A stretch of 14,586 nt of DNA from the NCBI GenBank assembly GCA_903861055.1, contig CAIOSU010000124.1, positions 1 through 14,586 on the forward strand. The letters run 5' to 3'. Below, piece after piece: positions 5,646-12,521 of this stretch. Each line of letters starts with the position of its first letter. Within the stretch, counting starts at the first letter, position 1. The notes under the pieces are model-generated. The model was not told where the DNA came from and did no database searches. It saw only the letters and a program-made list of their open reading frames with translations. This stretch comes from an uncultured bacterium. Lineage in GTDB: Bacteria; Bacteroidota; Bacteroidia; Chitinophagales; CAIOSU01. The position numbers and the translations under genes were made by a program.

Positions 5646-6878
5646 TTACTGTACAATTAACTTGTGAGTAGCAAGCAGTGCACCTGTGGTGGCATCGGCT
5701 ACGCGCACTAGGTAAATACCGCTTTGGCTGGTGCTAAGGTCAACCAACTGTTGTTGGTTGGTGCCCAATGCTATTTCGCTAACCAACTGGCCAACCATGT
5801 TGTATACACCAACTGTTACTGGCTGGGTGTTGCCACTAATTTCGATGGTGAACGAGCCATTAGATGGGTTAGGATACAAGTTAAAAGAACCTGCGAAACT
5901 AGGCGCTTCGTATATGCTGGTTAAATTTTGGCAAGCTACAATAGCGGCATTGCTCGACGAACGTTTCAACACGGTATCGGTATCGGTGCCGTTGAAATAA
6001 GAAACGTGGCCGCTACGATTGAACCAAAGATAATCGTTTGGCACGCCTACATTATCGCAACGAAGCTGCATGCTACGGCTACCATCTGCTTCAAGACCGG
6101 TATTAAAGCCAAGGGCATTGATGGTATCGGTACCGAAAGGTACCGTTGCATCAAGGGTATCGTGAAAAAACACTATTGGGGCACTACCGGCCTCAATCCA
6201 TGTGGTATCGCCAATGGTTCCGCTGTAGCTAATAACGCCATGTACCTTTGAAGAGTAACCTGCGTTGCCGCTTAGGCCGTCAACACCACCAATGGCAGCG
6301 GTATCGCCAGAGAGGTAGCCTGGTATCTCAGAAGCTTTGTCGAGATAAGCAGCATGGATAGCAGAAATAGCTCCAGCTGAAATACCACCTATCACAACGC
6401 GATTGGTATCGATACCATAGTTATTGGCGGTTGCGGCATCTTTGTAAAAGAAACGGATGGCTGCTTTCATATCGTGCATACCACGCACTACGGCTAGTGT
6501 AGTTGACTGCTCATTGATAGGGAAAAACACCCCTACACGGTAATCGACAGCAGCGGTAACATAGCCGCGGCGTGCAAAATAATCGCAAAGGAAATGCACG
6601 TCAGAACGCTGTCCACCTACGAAACTACCACCAAAGGTGAATAGGATAATAGGGCGTTTGGCCAAAGTATCGCCAAATGGCTCAAACAAATCTAGGAACA
6701 ACGATTGCTGCTGTCCGCCGCCACCAACTTCAATATTGGAACCAAACTGGATGTTGCTCGTAACTACCACCGAATCGAAATAATCTTCGGTTACATAACG
6801 GCCTTCATCGCAAAGGCCCTGTGCCTTAACACTAAATATTGCCAAAATAGAAAATGCGGCAAGTAAAATCTTTTTCAT
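5646..6878 (-). CDS. Secreted alpha/beta-hydrolase (carboxylesterase-like) with type A T9SS sorting domain
   Basis: A 410-residue exported protein. Residues 1-19 are a signal peptide (MKKILLAAFS, cleavage near VKA before Gln20). Residues about 55-315 form an alpha/beta-hydrolase fold. The oxyanion region FTFGGSFVGG (80-89) is FGG where the hormone-sensitive-lipase/esterase family usually has HGG. The nucleophile elbow is GISAG (165-169, Ser167), the likely acid is Asp243 (DTLDATVPFG), and the likely base is His291 (RSGHVSYF). Residues about 332-410 are a type A sorting domain: FNLYPNPSNGSFTIEI, VYNMVGQLV, SGIYLVRV and a basic end HKLIVQ. The T9SS would release it outside the cell or anchor it to the surface. 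An ester or lipid substrate is plausible but unknown. It is a single gene with its own terminator. Even Cys spacing (Cys23, 98, 274, 316) suggests disulfides. Confidence 0.88.
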   Translation of the reverse strand: MKKILLAAFSILAIFSVKAQGLCDEGRYVTEDYFDSVVVTSNIQFGSNIEVGGGGQQQSLFLDLFEPFGDTLAKRPIILFTFGGSFVGGQRSDVHFLCDYFARRGYVTAAVDYRVGVFFPINEQSTTLAVVRGMHDMKAAIRFFYKDAATANNYGIDTNRVVIGGISAGAISAIHAAYLDKASEIPGYLSGDTAAIGGVDGLSGNAGYSSKVHGVISYSGTIGDTTWIEAGSAPIVFFHDTLDATVPFGTDTINALGFNTGLEADGSRSMQLRCDNVGVPNDYLWFNRSGHVSYFNGTDTDTVLKRSSSNAAIVACQNLTSIYEAPSFAGSFNLYPNPSNGSFTIEISGNTQPVTVGVYNMVGQLVSEIALGTNQQQLVDLSTSQSGIYLVRVADATTGALLATHKLIVQ

Positions 6879-6985
6879 AGTTGGGTTTCTTTGAGGGGAA
6901 TGATGGGTTTTAAAGTAATGCTAATGTTAAAGTTAGGTAAATTTTAAGTAAACCAAACCATTTAACATTATTTATACCCTGTGCG

Positions 6986-8536
6986 CTAATGCAACTGCTG
7001 GTTGATGATGAGCAACCGCGGATGGTTGGCAACATTGGCTGGCAAACCCTGGTTGCCGTGGCTTTTGAAGATGGCAATTTTATGCCCCGCATCGAGCAGC
7101 GAATCAAGTACTTGCTCACTAGGCCACCAATGATGCGCATTTAAGTCAGTATAAAACATCATTTCAACATCTTCGAAACTCTTGCAATTGAACACCAGAT
7201 AATCGGAAGTTAACTCATCTCCTACCTCTTTATATATTTCAGTGTTGTGTATTTTGTTGTTTCGTTCTTGGTTATCATCGCTGCGGTAGGCCACTATATC
7301 CCATGGCCTAAAACCCAATAATACTATTGGTATGGCCACTATAGCCAGCACCAAGCCGCTGCGGCTAGGCACCATATGGCCCAACCCCTTGGAGACTTGA
7401 TTAATACCAAATGCCACCAGCAAAAAGCCTATGGGTGCAACTACAAAAGTAAAGGCCGGCATTTTGGTGGCTACTTGCGAAAAAAACACATAAACCAATA
7501 CGAACATAACCAGCATTTCGAGGGTAAAGGGGCGCTTTAGCCAGCCTTTTGCCAACAATACTGCAGCCCCAATTGCCATAAAAGGCAGTAACCAAATACC
7601 GTAATGAATGGTCATAAACCGCACATGAAACCAGGCATTGCCGGTATGCCCGTCTAGTGGCTGGGTAATGTGCATAATATTGAACTGTTGCTCCCATGCA
7701 GTTTCAACGGGGAAGGCATTTGCCGTGTATATTTGCCAAGGCAAAAATACCACCACCGCCACTAATAAGGCCAGCCCCATGTGCAGCCAATTGGCCCAAT
7801 GGGTTCGCTCTTCAGCGTTTACCAACAACATACTGCCCCACCCTGCAAACACCAGCAGGCCAGTAAGCCACTTATTTAGCACAGCGCAGCCTACAAACAA
7901 CCCTAAAAGTAACTGCCATACCCATGGCTTACCCGGGCGAGTGCGGTACTCTACATACGCCCATATAGAGGCCAGCACGTAAAAGCCATACACCAAATCG
8001 TTATGGCCTAAACTAAAGTAGCCCGAGGTTAGCTCTAATTGGTAGTAGCTTAAGGCAAAAAATAGCGCGCCCAAATAGGCTACTTTTTTGTCGGCGAGCC
8101 AAAGCACCCCTATTCGGTATATCATTAATGGAGCTATTGCACCCAACAGGGCACTGGGCAGGCGCATGGCAAATTCGTTTATGCCAAACAGCTTCATACT
8201 AGCGGCCATTTGCCACATAAAAAGGGGCTGCTTGTGCACCCATATATGGTTGCAACACCAAGCGGTATAGTCATAAGCAATAACCGGATGCTGCCTGAGC
8301 ATAGGCACAAAAGGGTTCTCCATTATGTGCTTGGCCACTAGGGCATGGAAACGCTCATCCCAATCGTGTAGATATGGGTCGAAGGAAATCATGAGCAAGC
8401 GCAAGCAAAGAGCCCCTAAAAACAAAAATGCCAGTCCCCACTTTTCTCTTTCCCTGAGAAAGTTGAAGATACCAATGGCAAACAAAAAGCTAACCAGTAT
8501 GAGTTTTGCCGCAGGTGTCAATTCAATTAAATCCAA
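6986..8536 (-). CDS. Glycosyltransferase family 39 (ArnT/PMT-like) membrane protein
   Basis: A 516-residue GT-C enzyme with roughly ten to twelve membrane helices and a soluble C-terminal part (about 425-516). Signature features are the first periplasmic loop HDWDERFHALVAKHIMENP (about 57-75), whose Asp58, Asp60 and Glu61 are in the place of the catalytic acidic motif, and HKQPLFMWQMAASMKLFGINEFAMRLPSALLG (about 101-132), a hallmark of the family. Such enzymes move a sugar from a polyprenyl-phosphate donor to lipid A, glycolipids or proteins on the periplasmic side; donor and acceptor are unknown here. The start is taken as TTG 8536, because the frame upstream holds no ATG or GTG before a stop and the next ATG would remove helix one. 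It lies 70 bases downstream of metG on the same strand, so it may be read through from there; no terminator separates them. Confidence 0.85.
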   Translation of the reverse strand: MDLIELTPAAKLILVSFLFAIGIFNFLREREKWGLAFLFLGALCLRLLMISFDPYLHDWDERFHALVAKHIMENPFVPMLRQHPVIAYDYTAWCCNHIWVHKQPLFMWQMAASMKLFGINEFAMRLPSALLGAIAPLMIYRIGVLWLADKKVAYLGALFFALSYYQLELTSGYFSLGHNDLVYGFYVLASIWAYVEYRTRPGKPWVWQLLLGLFVGCAVLNKWLTGLLVFAGWGSMLLVNAEERTHWANWLHMGLALLVAVVVFLPWQIYTANAFPVETAWEQQFNIMHITQPLDGHTGNAWFHVRFMTIHYGIWLLPFMAIGAAVLLAKGWLKRPFTLEMLVMFVLVYVFFSQVATKMPAFTFVVAPIGFLLVAFGINQVSKGLGHMVPSRSGLVLAIVAIPIVLLGFRPWDIVAYRSDDNQERNNKIHNTEIYKEVGDELTSDYLVFNCKSFEDVEMMFYTDLNAHHWWPSEQVLDSLLDAGHKIAIFKSHGNQGLPANVANHPRLLIINQQLH

Positions 8537-8606
8537 AAATGCCTTTTTGTAAGTGAGTAATACTACAGGCTAGACGCAGTATTTGTAATTTAGGTTGTAA
8601 AAGAAA

Positions 8607-10739
8607 TCACCTTATCACCGCGCCATTGGGTGTGCCCACGGTGGGCTCGGTAAAGTATAGCTTACCGGTACTGTCTTCGGCCAACAATATCATACCTTGG
8701 CTCTCAATGCCTTTCAATTTGCGAGGAGCTAGGTTGGCCACAATGCTTACCCGCTGACCAATACATTGCTCTGGTTTAAAGTGCATAGCCACACCTGAAA
8801 CTATAGTGCGCTGCTCAAAGCCCAAATCAACGGTAAATTTCAAGAGTTTATCTGCTTTGGCTACCTTTTCGGCGGCTAATATAGTACCAGCACGCAAATC
8901 AATCTTCGCAAAATCGTCAAACACTATCTCAGCCTTCATGGGCTCGTATGCTGACCCTTCGGCTCCTCCTTCGACTCCTCCTTCGACTCCGCTCAGGATG
9001 ACATTGCTCAGGATGACACTTTTTTGAGTTTCTTCGGTTGGGGTTGTCATTGGTTGGCTGGCGTGTAGTTTATCTACTTGTATCTGTATGGTTTCGTCTT
9101 CTATTTTACTGAACAGCAGTTCGGGCTGGTTCAATTGATAACCTGTCGGCAACAAAGTTGCCTGTTCGTTCCATGCCACATTAGCGTTCAAATGCAACAT
9201 ACGGCGCAACTTGGCTGCTGTATTTGGCAAAAATGGCTGCGCCAGCTGCGATAAATGACCAATAACTTGCAAGCTATTGTACAATACTTCGGCAGTGCGC
9301 ACTGGGTCAGTTTTAATCAACTTCCAAGGCTCCAACGTTCCTAGGTATTTATCCCCTTGGCGCGCTAGCTCCATCAAGCTGTTCTGAGCCGCACGGAACT
9401 CGTATTTCTCAATACTCTCGCTTATGTTTTTATAAGCCCTGTCAATTTGGGCCAAAAAATCAGCATCTTCCTGCTTCAACACATCTTGTGGGCCTTGAGG
9501 CACTATACCATTATAGTACTTATTGGTAAGCACCATTACCCTATTTACAAAGTTGCCCAGTGTAGCTACCAGCTCATTGTTGTTCTTTGCCTGAAAATCG
9601 GCCCAAGTAAACTCACTGTCTTTGGTTTCGGGCATATTGCTGCATAGGTAGTAGCGCAACACATCTTCTTGCCCCGGGAAATCGCGCAAATACTCGTGCA
9701 CCCAAACCGCCCAATTGCGGCTAGTGCTCAGTTTACGGCCCTCTAGGTTCATAAACTCATTGGCGGGTACGTTGGTAGGCAATATGTAATCGTTCGCTTT
9801 CAGTATCACCGGGAAGATTATACAGTGGAACACGATATTATCCTTACCGATAAAATGCACCAGTTTGGTCTCGGCGTCTTTCCAATACGGCTCCCATTGT
9901 TTGCCATTGTCAACTGCCCATTGTTTAGTGGCGCTTATGTAGCCAATGGGTGCATCTAACCACACATACAACACCTTGCCTTCGGCACCGGGCAGTGGCA
10001 CGGGCACACCCCAATCTAAATCGCGGGTAATGGAGCGCGGGTGCAACCCTTGCTCAATCCAGCTACGGCATTGGCCGGCTACATTTACTTTCCACTCTTC
10101 GGTTCTCCCCTCCCCTTTTATGATCCAGCTACGCAACCACTCTTCGTATTGGTTAAGTGGCAAGTACCAATGTTTGGTAAGGCGCTTTACGGGTGGTTTA
10201 TTGCTCAGCATCGAGCGTGGACTAATCAATTCATCGGGACTAAGGGTAGTACCGCACTTTTCGCATTGGTCACCGTAGGCATTGTCGTTGCCGCAGTTGG
10301 GGCAGGTGCCTACAATATATCTATCGGCCAAAAACTGGCTAAAATCCTCGTCGTAATACTGCTCCGTTTCGCGCTCCTCAAATACTCCTTTATCGTACAA
10401 ATCTTTAAAGTAGTTCGAGGCCGTTTCGCGGTGCAACTCACTGCTGGTGCGGTGGTAAATATCGAAATCGATGCCAAGGTCTTTAAAGGCCTGTTTGTTT
10501 ATTTCGTGGTACTTATCAATAATAGCTTGTGGGGTAGTGCCTTCTTTTTTAGCTTGAATGGTAATGGCCGCCCCATGCTCATCGCTACCGCACACATACA
10601 CCACATCGCGGCCACGCTGGCGCAGGTAGCGCACATATATATCGCCGGGCAAATAAGCCCCTGCTATATGCCCCACATGCAAAGGGCCATTGGCATAAGG
10701 CAAAGCTGATGTAACCGTGTATCGTTTCGGTGCGCTCAT
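8607..10739 (-). CDS. metG: Methionine-tRNA ligase with C-terminal tRNA-binding domain
   Basis: A 710-residue cytoplasmic enzyme that charges tRNA-Met and initiator tRNA. The class I core starts at KRYTVTSALPYANGPLHVGH, with the HIGH motif as HVGH (21-24). The zinc knuckle is CPNC...CEKC (Cys146, 149, 159, 162). The KMSKS loop is KLSTS (336-340). An alpha-helical anticodon-binding domain covers about 385-545. An EMAP/Trbp111-type domain (about 603-710: FDDFAKIDLRAGTI, VAMHFKPEQCIGQ, NLAPRKLKGIESQGM) binds tRNA and dimerises. The linker carries an odd repeat-encoded insert (575-596, VILSN/VILSG then VEGG-VEGG-AEGS), which makes the protein longer than the roughly 680-690 residues I recall for the family. 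The start is ATG 10739; an upstream in-frame TTG (10763) lies inside a perfect -7 promoter box and cannot be the start of that transcript. Confidence 0.97.
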   Translation of the reverse strand: MSAPKRYTVTSALPYANGPLHVGHIAGAYLPGDIYVRYLRQRGRDVVYVCGSDEHGAAITIQAKKEGTTPQAIIDKYHEINKQAFKDLGIDFDIYHRTSSELHRETASNYFKDLYDKGVFEERETEQYYDEDFSQFLADRYIVGTCPNCGNDNAYGDQCEKCGTTLSPDELISPRSMLSNKPPVKRLTKHWYLPLNQYEEWLRSWIIKGEGRTEEWKVNVAGQCRSWIEQGLHPRSITRDLDWGVPVPLPGAEGKVLYVWLDAPIGYISATKQWAVDNGKQWEPYWKDAETKLVHFIGKDNIVFHCIIFPVILKANDYILPTNVPANEFMNLEGRKLSTSRNWAVWVHEYLRDFPGQEDVLRYYLCSNMPETKDSEFTWADFQAKNNNELVATLGNFVNRVMVLTNKYYNGIVPQGPQDVLKQEDADFLAQIDRAYKNISESIEKYEFRAAQNSLMELARQGDKYLGTLEPWKLIKTDPVRTAEVLYNSLQVIGHLSQLAQPFLPNTAAKLRRMLHLNANVAWNEQATLLPTGYQLNQPELLFSKIEDETIQIQVDKLHASQPMTTPTEETQKSVILSNVILSGVEGGVEGGAEGSAYEPMKAEIVFDDFAKIDLRAGTILAAEKVAKADKLLKFTVDLGFEQRTIVSGVAMHFKPEQCIGQRVSIVANLAPRKLKGIESQGMILLAEDSTGKLYFTEPTVGTPNGAVIR
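8956..9021. repeat. Compound in-frame repeat element inserted in metG
   Basis: Plus-strand reading shows three 12-base tandem units (CCTTCGGCTCCT 8956-8967, CCTTCGACTCCT 8968-8979, CCTTCGACTCCG 8980-8991) followed by two 15-base units (CTCAGGATGACATTG 8992-9006, CTCAGGATGACACTT 9007-9021). Both unit lengths are multiples of three, so the metG frame survives. On the coding strand they give VILSN/VILSG and VEGG/VEGG/AEGS. The central words CCTTCGACT and GCTCAGGATGACA are, from memory, typical of small interspersed repeats in many bacterial genomes, usually between genes. Confidence 0.85.
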
Positions 10740-10760
10740 AGTATCCGTAGCAGTTTGTTG

Positions 10761-10768
10761 CAAAGATA
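10761..10768 (-). promoter_or_regulatory. -7 promoter element of metG
   Basis: On the minus strand TATCTTTG perfectly matches TAnnTTTG and ends 21 bases before ATG 10739. The -33 half is not clear. The TTG inside this box is the apparent longer start of the open frame, so the box decides the start in favour of ATG 10739. Confidence 0.6.
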
Positions 10769-10778
10769 GGAAAGATAC

Positions 10779-10834
10779 TAGTTACGGGCTAAGAGTTGCG
10801 TAGTTCGAATGAGCTCAGTTTGACATTAGTTACG
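10779..10834. repeat. Degenerate TAGTTACG-type intergenic repeat
   Basis: The octamer TAGTTACG occurs at 10779-10786 and again at 10827-10834, with related words between (AAGAGTTGCGTAGTTCG). On the minus strand this reads as a decayed chain of units like CGTAACT, which I recall as a common spacer repeat in Bacteroidota. It fills the short gap between the metG promoter and the stop of the next gene. Confidence 0.35.
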
Positions 10835-10836
10835 AG

Positions 10837-11724
10837 TTATTTTTTGAGTGTAAATTTTCTTACCACATATTGCCCGTTGCTTAGCTGCACCCTAAGCAAG
10901 TACATTCCTTGGGCCAGCTGTGATACATCTATACTCAATTCGCTGTTATCTGCTTGGTTGCTGATTACCATTGCACCTGTAAAGTCCAATATTTGATATT
11001 TAGCAATGGCTTGGCCTTCGATGGAGATGTTTAGTTGGTTAGTGGCGGGGTTGGGGTAAAGGGTAAACTCGACGTTTAATTTAGTATCCTCAACCTTAGA
11101 ATAAAAATATCGGCATGATATTGTGGAATCCAGATTGAAAATACTGTCGTTATAACAACCCAAAGTATAATAGCAAGGGTCAGCGGCACCATCACATACG
11201 ATTAGAGGCAACAAGTGGTTATCCAGCGCACCGTATTTTTCCATTACTTGCATCGAGAAGGTTTCAGAATTGGGCGGATTATTGCCTATATAATGCGCTC
11301 GGTAATATCTAAGGTTTTCGCCGTTGACTGATACAATTGCTACCGAATCTACTAGCATTGAGAGGACAGTATCACACACTGGATCATTTTGGTTTTCAAA
11401 TAAAAGGGTATCACCCAGAGAAGCGTTAAAAAAATAGATTGGCCAGAAACTACTATTATCATAAAAGAATACAGTATCGTTGCGTTCAAAAGTATATATA
11501 TTTATTACATAACTATTTATTGATCCCAAATAGGATTCATAGCCAACAATCTTTTTACAAGGCTGCATACCAACAATAGTGTCCTTTTCATACCAAAGAC
11601 TGGCGTGACCATTTAACTCGGGACATTGAGTTTTATAGGCCCACTCCGCACCTGGCGGGCACCAGTTTTGCGCCTGAGCCAAAAAAGAAAACGATAATAA
11701 GAGAGAAAGTAATAGTGGTTTCAT
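10837..11724 (-). CDS. Secreted cysteine-rich protein of unknown function with type A T9SS sorting domain
   Basis: A 295-residue exported protein that I do not recognise apart from its ends. Residues 1-18 are a signal peptide (MKPLLLSLLLSFSFLAQA, cleavage near AQA before Gln19). The mature N-terminus NWCPPGAEWAYK resembles the start of short Bacteroidota secreted proteins. The body (about 20-210) is predicted to be mostly beta, with many short Asp/Asn-aromatic stretches (NDTVFFYDNSS). Eight cysteines (22, 34, 56, 117, 177, 184, 190, 204) all lie before the tail, which fits disulfide bonding outside the cytoplasm. Residues about 219-295 are a type A sorting domain: FTLYPNPATNQLNISI, YQILDFTGAMV, LAQGMYLLRV and FTLKK at the end. 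No catalytic motif is visible. It is single and same-strand between alkB and metG, with about 100 bases of spacer on its 5' side. Confidence 0.82.
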   Translation of the reverse strand: MKPLLLSLLLSFSFLAQAQNWCPPGAEWAYKTQCPELNGHASLWYEKDTIVGMQPCKKIVGYESYLGSINSYVINIYTFERNDTVFFYDNSSFWPIYFFNASLGDTLLFENQNDPVCDTVLSMLVDSVAIVSVNGENLRYYRAHYIGNNPPNSETFSMQVMEKYGALDNHLLPLIVCDGAADPCYYTLGCYNDSIFNLDSTISCRYFYSKVEDTKLNVEFTLYPNPATNQLNISIEGQAIAKYQILDFTGAMVISNQADNSELSIDVSQLAQGMYLLRVQLSNGQYVVRKFTLKK

Positions 11725-11822
11725 AAGCCCGATTTTATAAATGAAATAACTTCATCATGATAAATATAGCTTTACTTCCGAATAATTGACCATGATTGGC
11801 TGCAAACAATCGTTTGTTTACA

Positions 11823-12440
11823 TTAATATGACAAAACCTGCCTAAAAGTTAAATTGATACGAGGGCTCATAACTCTGGCGCTTTTAGGCAAGGCATGCTG
11901 CCAGTGGTGCTGCATGGCACCGCTCATTACCAGCAGCGAGCCATGTGGCAGGGGCACATCCATTTTAAGCGTTTTGTCCTTTCGGTGGCGCAGCTTAAAC
12001 ACGCGCTCTTCGCCCAAACTCAACGAACCTATTATGGGGTTTCGGCCTAGTTCGGGTTCATCGTCGCTGTGCCAGCCCATGCTGTCTTGGCCATTGCGGT
12101 ATAGGTTGGCTAATACTGAGTTGAACTTGCTTTCGGTAAAAGCCTCAATATCGGTCTTTATCTGCAACAAACTTGACGTAAAAGCATTTGGCGCAAAGGT
12201 AGTACCCGAGTAGGTGTACACCGCGTCGGGTTCGCCATACCAAGCCATCAAGCGGGGCTGCATTATTTCCTTTCCAAATATTTTGATGGCCTTTGCCTGC
12301 CAGTCCAATCCATTGGTAAGTTCTTGCTGCAGCTTGTTAGCCTCCTCCAACCCATAAAACCCCTTCACCAATAGCAACTCCCCATCCAAAATAGGGATGT
12401 TTATTGTTTCTCTAGGAGTTTGGCTAAACAGGTCGGGCAT
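11823..12440 (-). CDS. AlkB-like 2-oxoglutarate/Fe(II) dioxygenase (alkylation repair)
   Basis: A 205-residue cytoplasmic enzyme that most likely removes alkyl groups from DNA or RNA bases by oxidation. The core resembles the human ALKBH2/ALKBH3 branch. It has QPRLMAWYGE (61-70), a nucleotide-facing YTYSGTTFAP (76-85), NLYRNGQDSMGWHSDDEPELG (112-132) with the iron ligands His124 and Asp126, SLSLGEERVFKLRHR, the distal His within MQHHWQHALPKS (His182 fits best), and RINLTFR (194-200), whose Arg194 and Arg200 bind 2-oxoglutarate. All key residues are present and the length is normal for the family. It lies 81 bases downstream of the TMTC-like gene on the same strand; the spacer is AT-rich and repetitive, so co-transcription is uncertain. 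RNA rather than DNA as substrate cannot be excluded. Confidence 0.93.
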   Translation of the reverse strand: MPDLFSQTPRETINIPILDGELLLVKGFYGLEEANKLQQELTNGLDWQAKAIKIFGKEIMQPRLMAWYGEPDAVYTYSGTTFAPNAFTSSLLQIKTDIEAFTESKFNSVLANLYRNGQDSMGWHSDDEPELGRNPIIGSLSLGEERVFKLRHRKDKTLKMDVPLPHGSLLVMSGAMQHHWQHALPKSARVMSPRINLTFRQVLSY

Positions 12441-12450
12441 TTGTCTGAAT

Positions 12451-12520
12451 CAGAATTTGCTGAATTAAAGAATTATAGAATTGGCATTTTCAAATTGGCT
12501 AATTTTCAAATTTCCAAATT
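12451..12520. repeat. AT-rich short-unit repeats between the TMTC-like gene and alkB
   Basis: The spacer holds GAATT four times within about 30 bases (12453-12482) and then TTTTCAAATT at 12487-12496 and 12503-12512, and TTTCCAAATT at 12511-12520, with a 16-base and then an 8-base step. It contains no hairpin or clear promoter. It looks like decayed simple repeats rather than a coding remnant. Confidence 0.5.
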
Positions 12521-12521
12521 A

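Noticed and set aside
8534..8541. CATTTTTG as a -7 promoter box for the GT39 gene
   Set aside because: The first base mismatches, there is no TTTG at the right distance, and it overlaps the only acceptable start codon (TTG 8536).
10041..10709. Plus-strand open frame of 222 codons with a hydrophobic look
   Set aside because: It lies wholly antisense to the catalytic core of metG, whose motifs are all intact, and has no promoter or family features.
11803..11819. Short inverted repeat CAAAC-AATC-GTTTG between alkB and the cysteine-rich protein gene
   Set aside because: The stem has only 5-6 AT-rich pairs and no T-run follows on either strand; too weak for a terminator, and no known operator resembles it.
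12451..12520. Short direct repeats considered as a CRISPR or iteron array
   Set aside because: Units are 5-10 bases of AT-rich simple sequence without spacers of constant length, and there are no cas or replication genes nearby.
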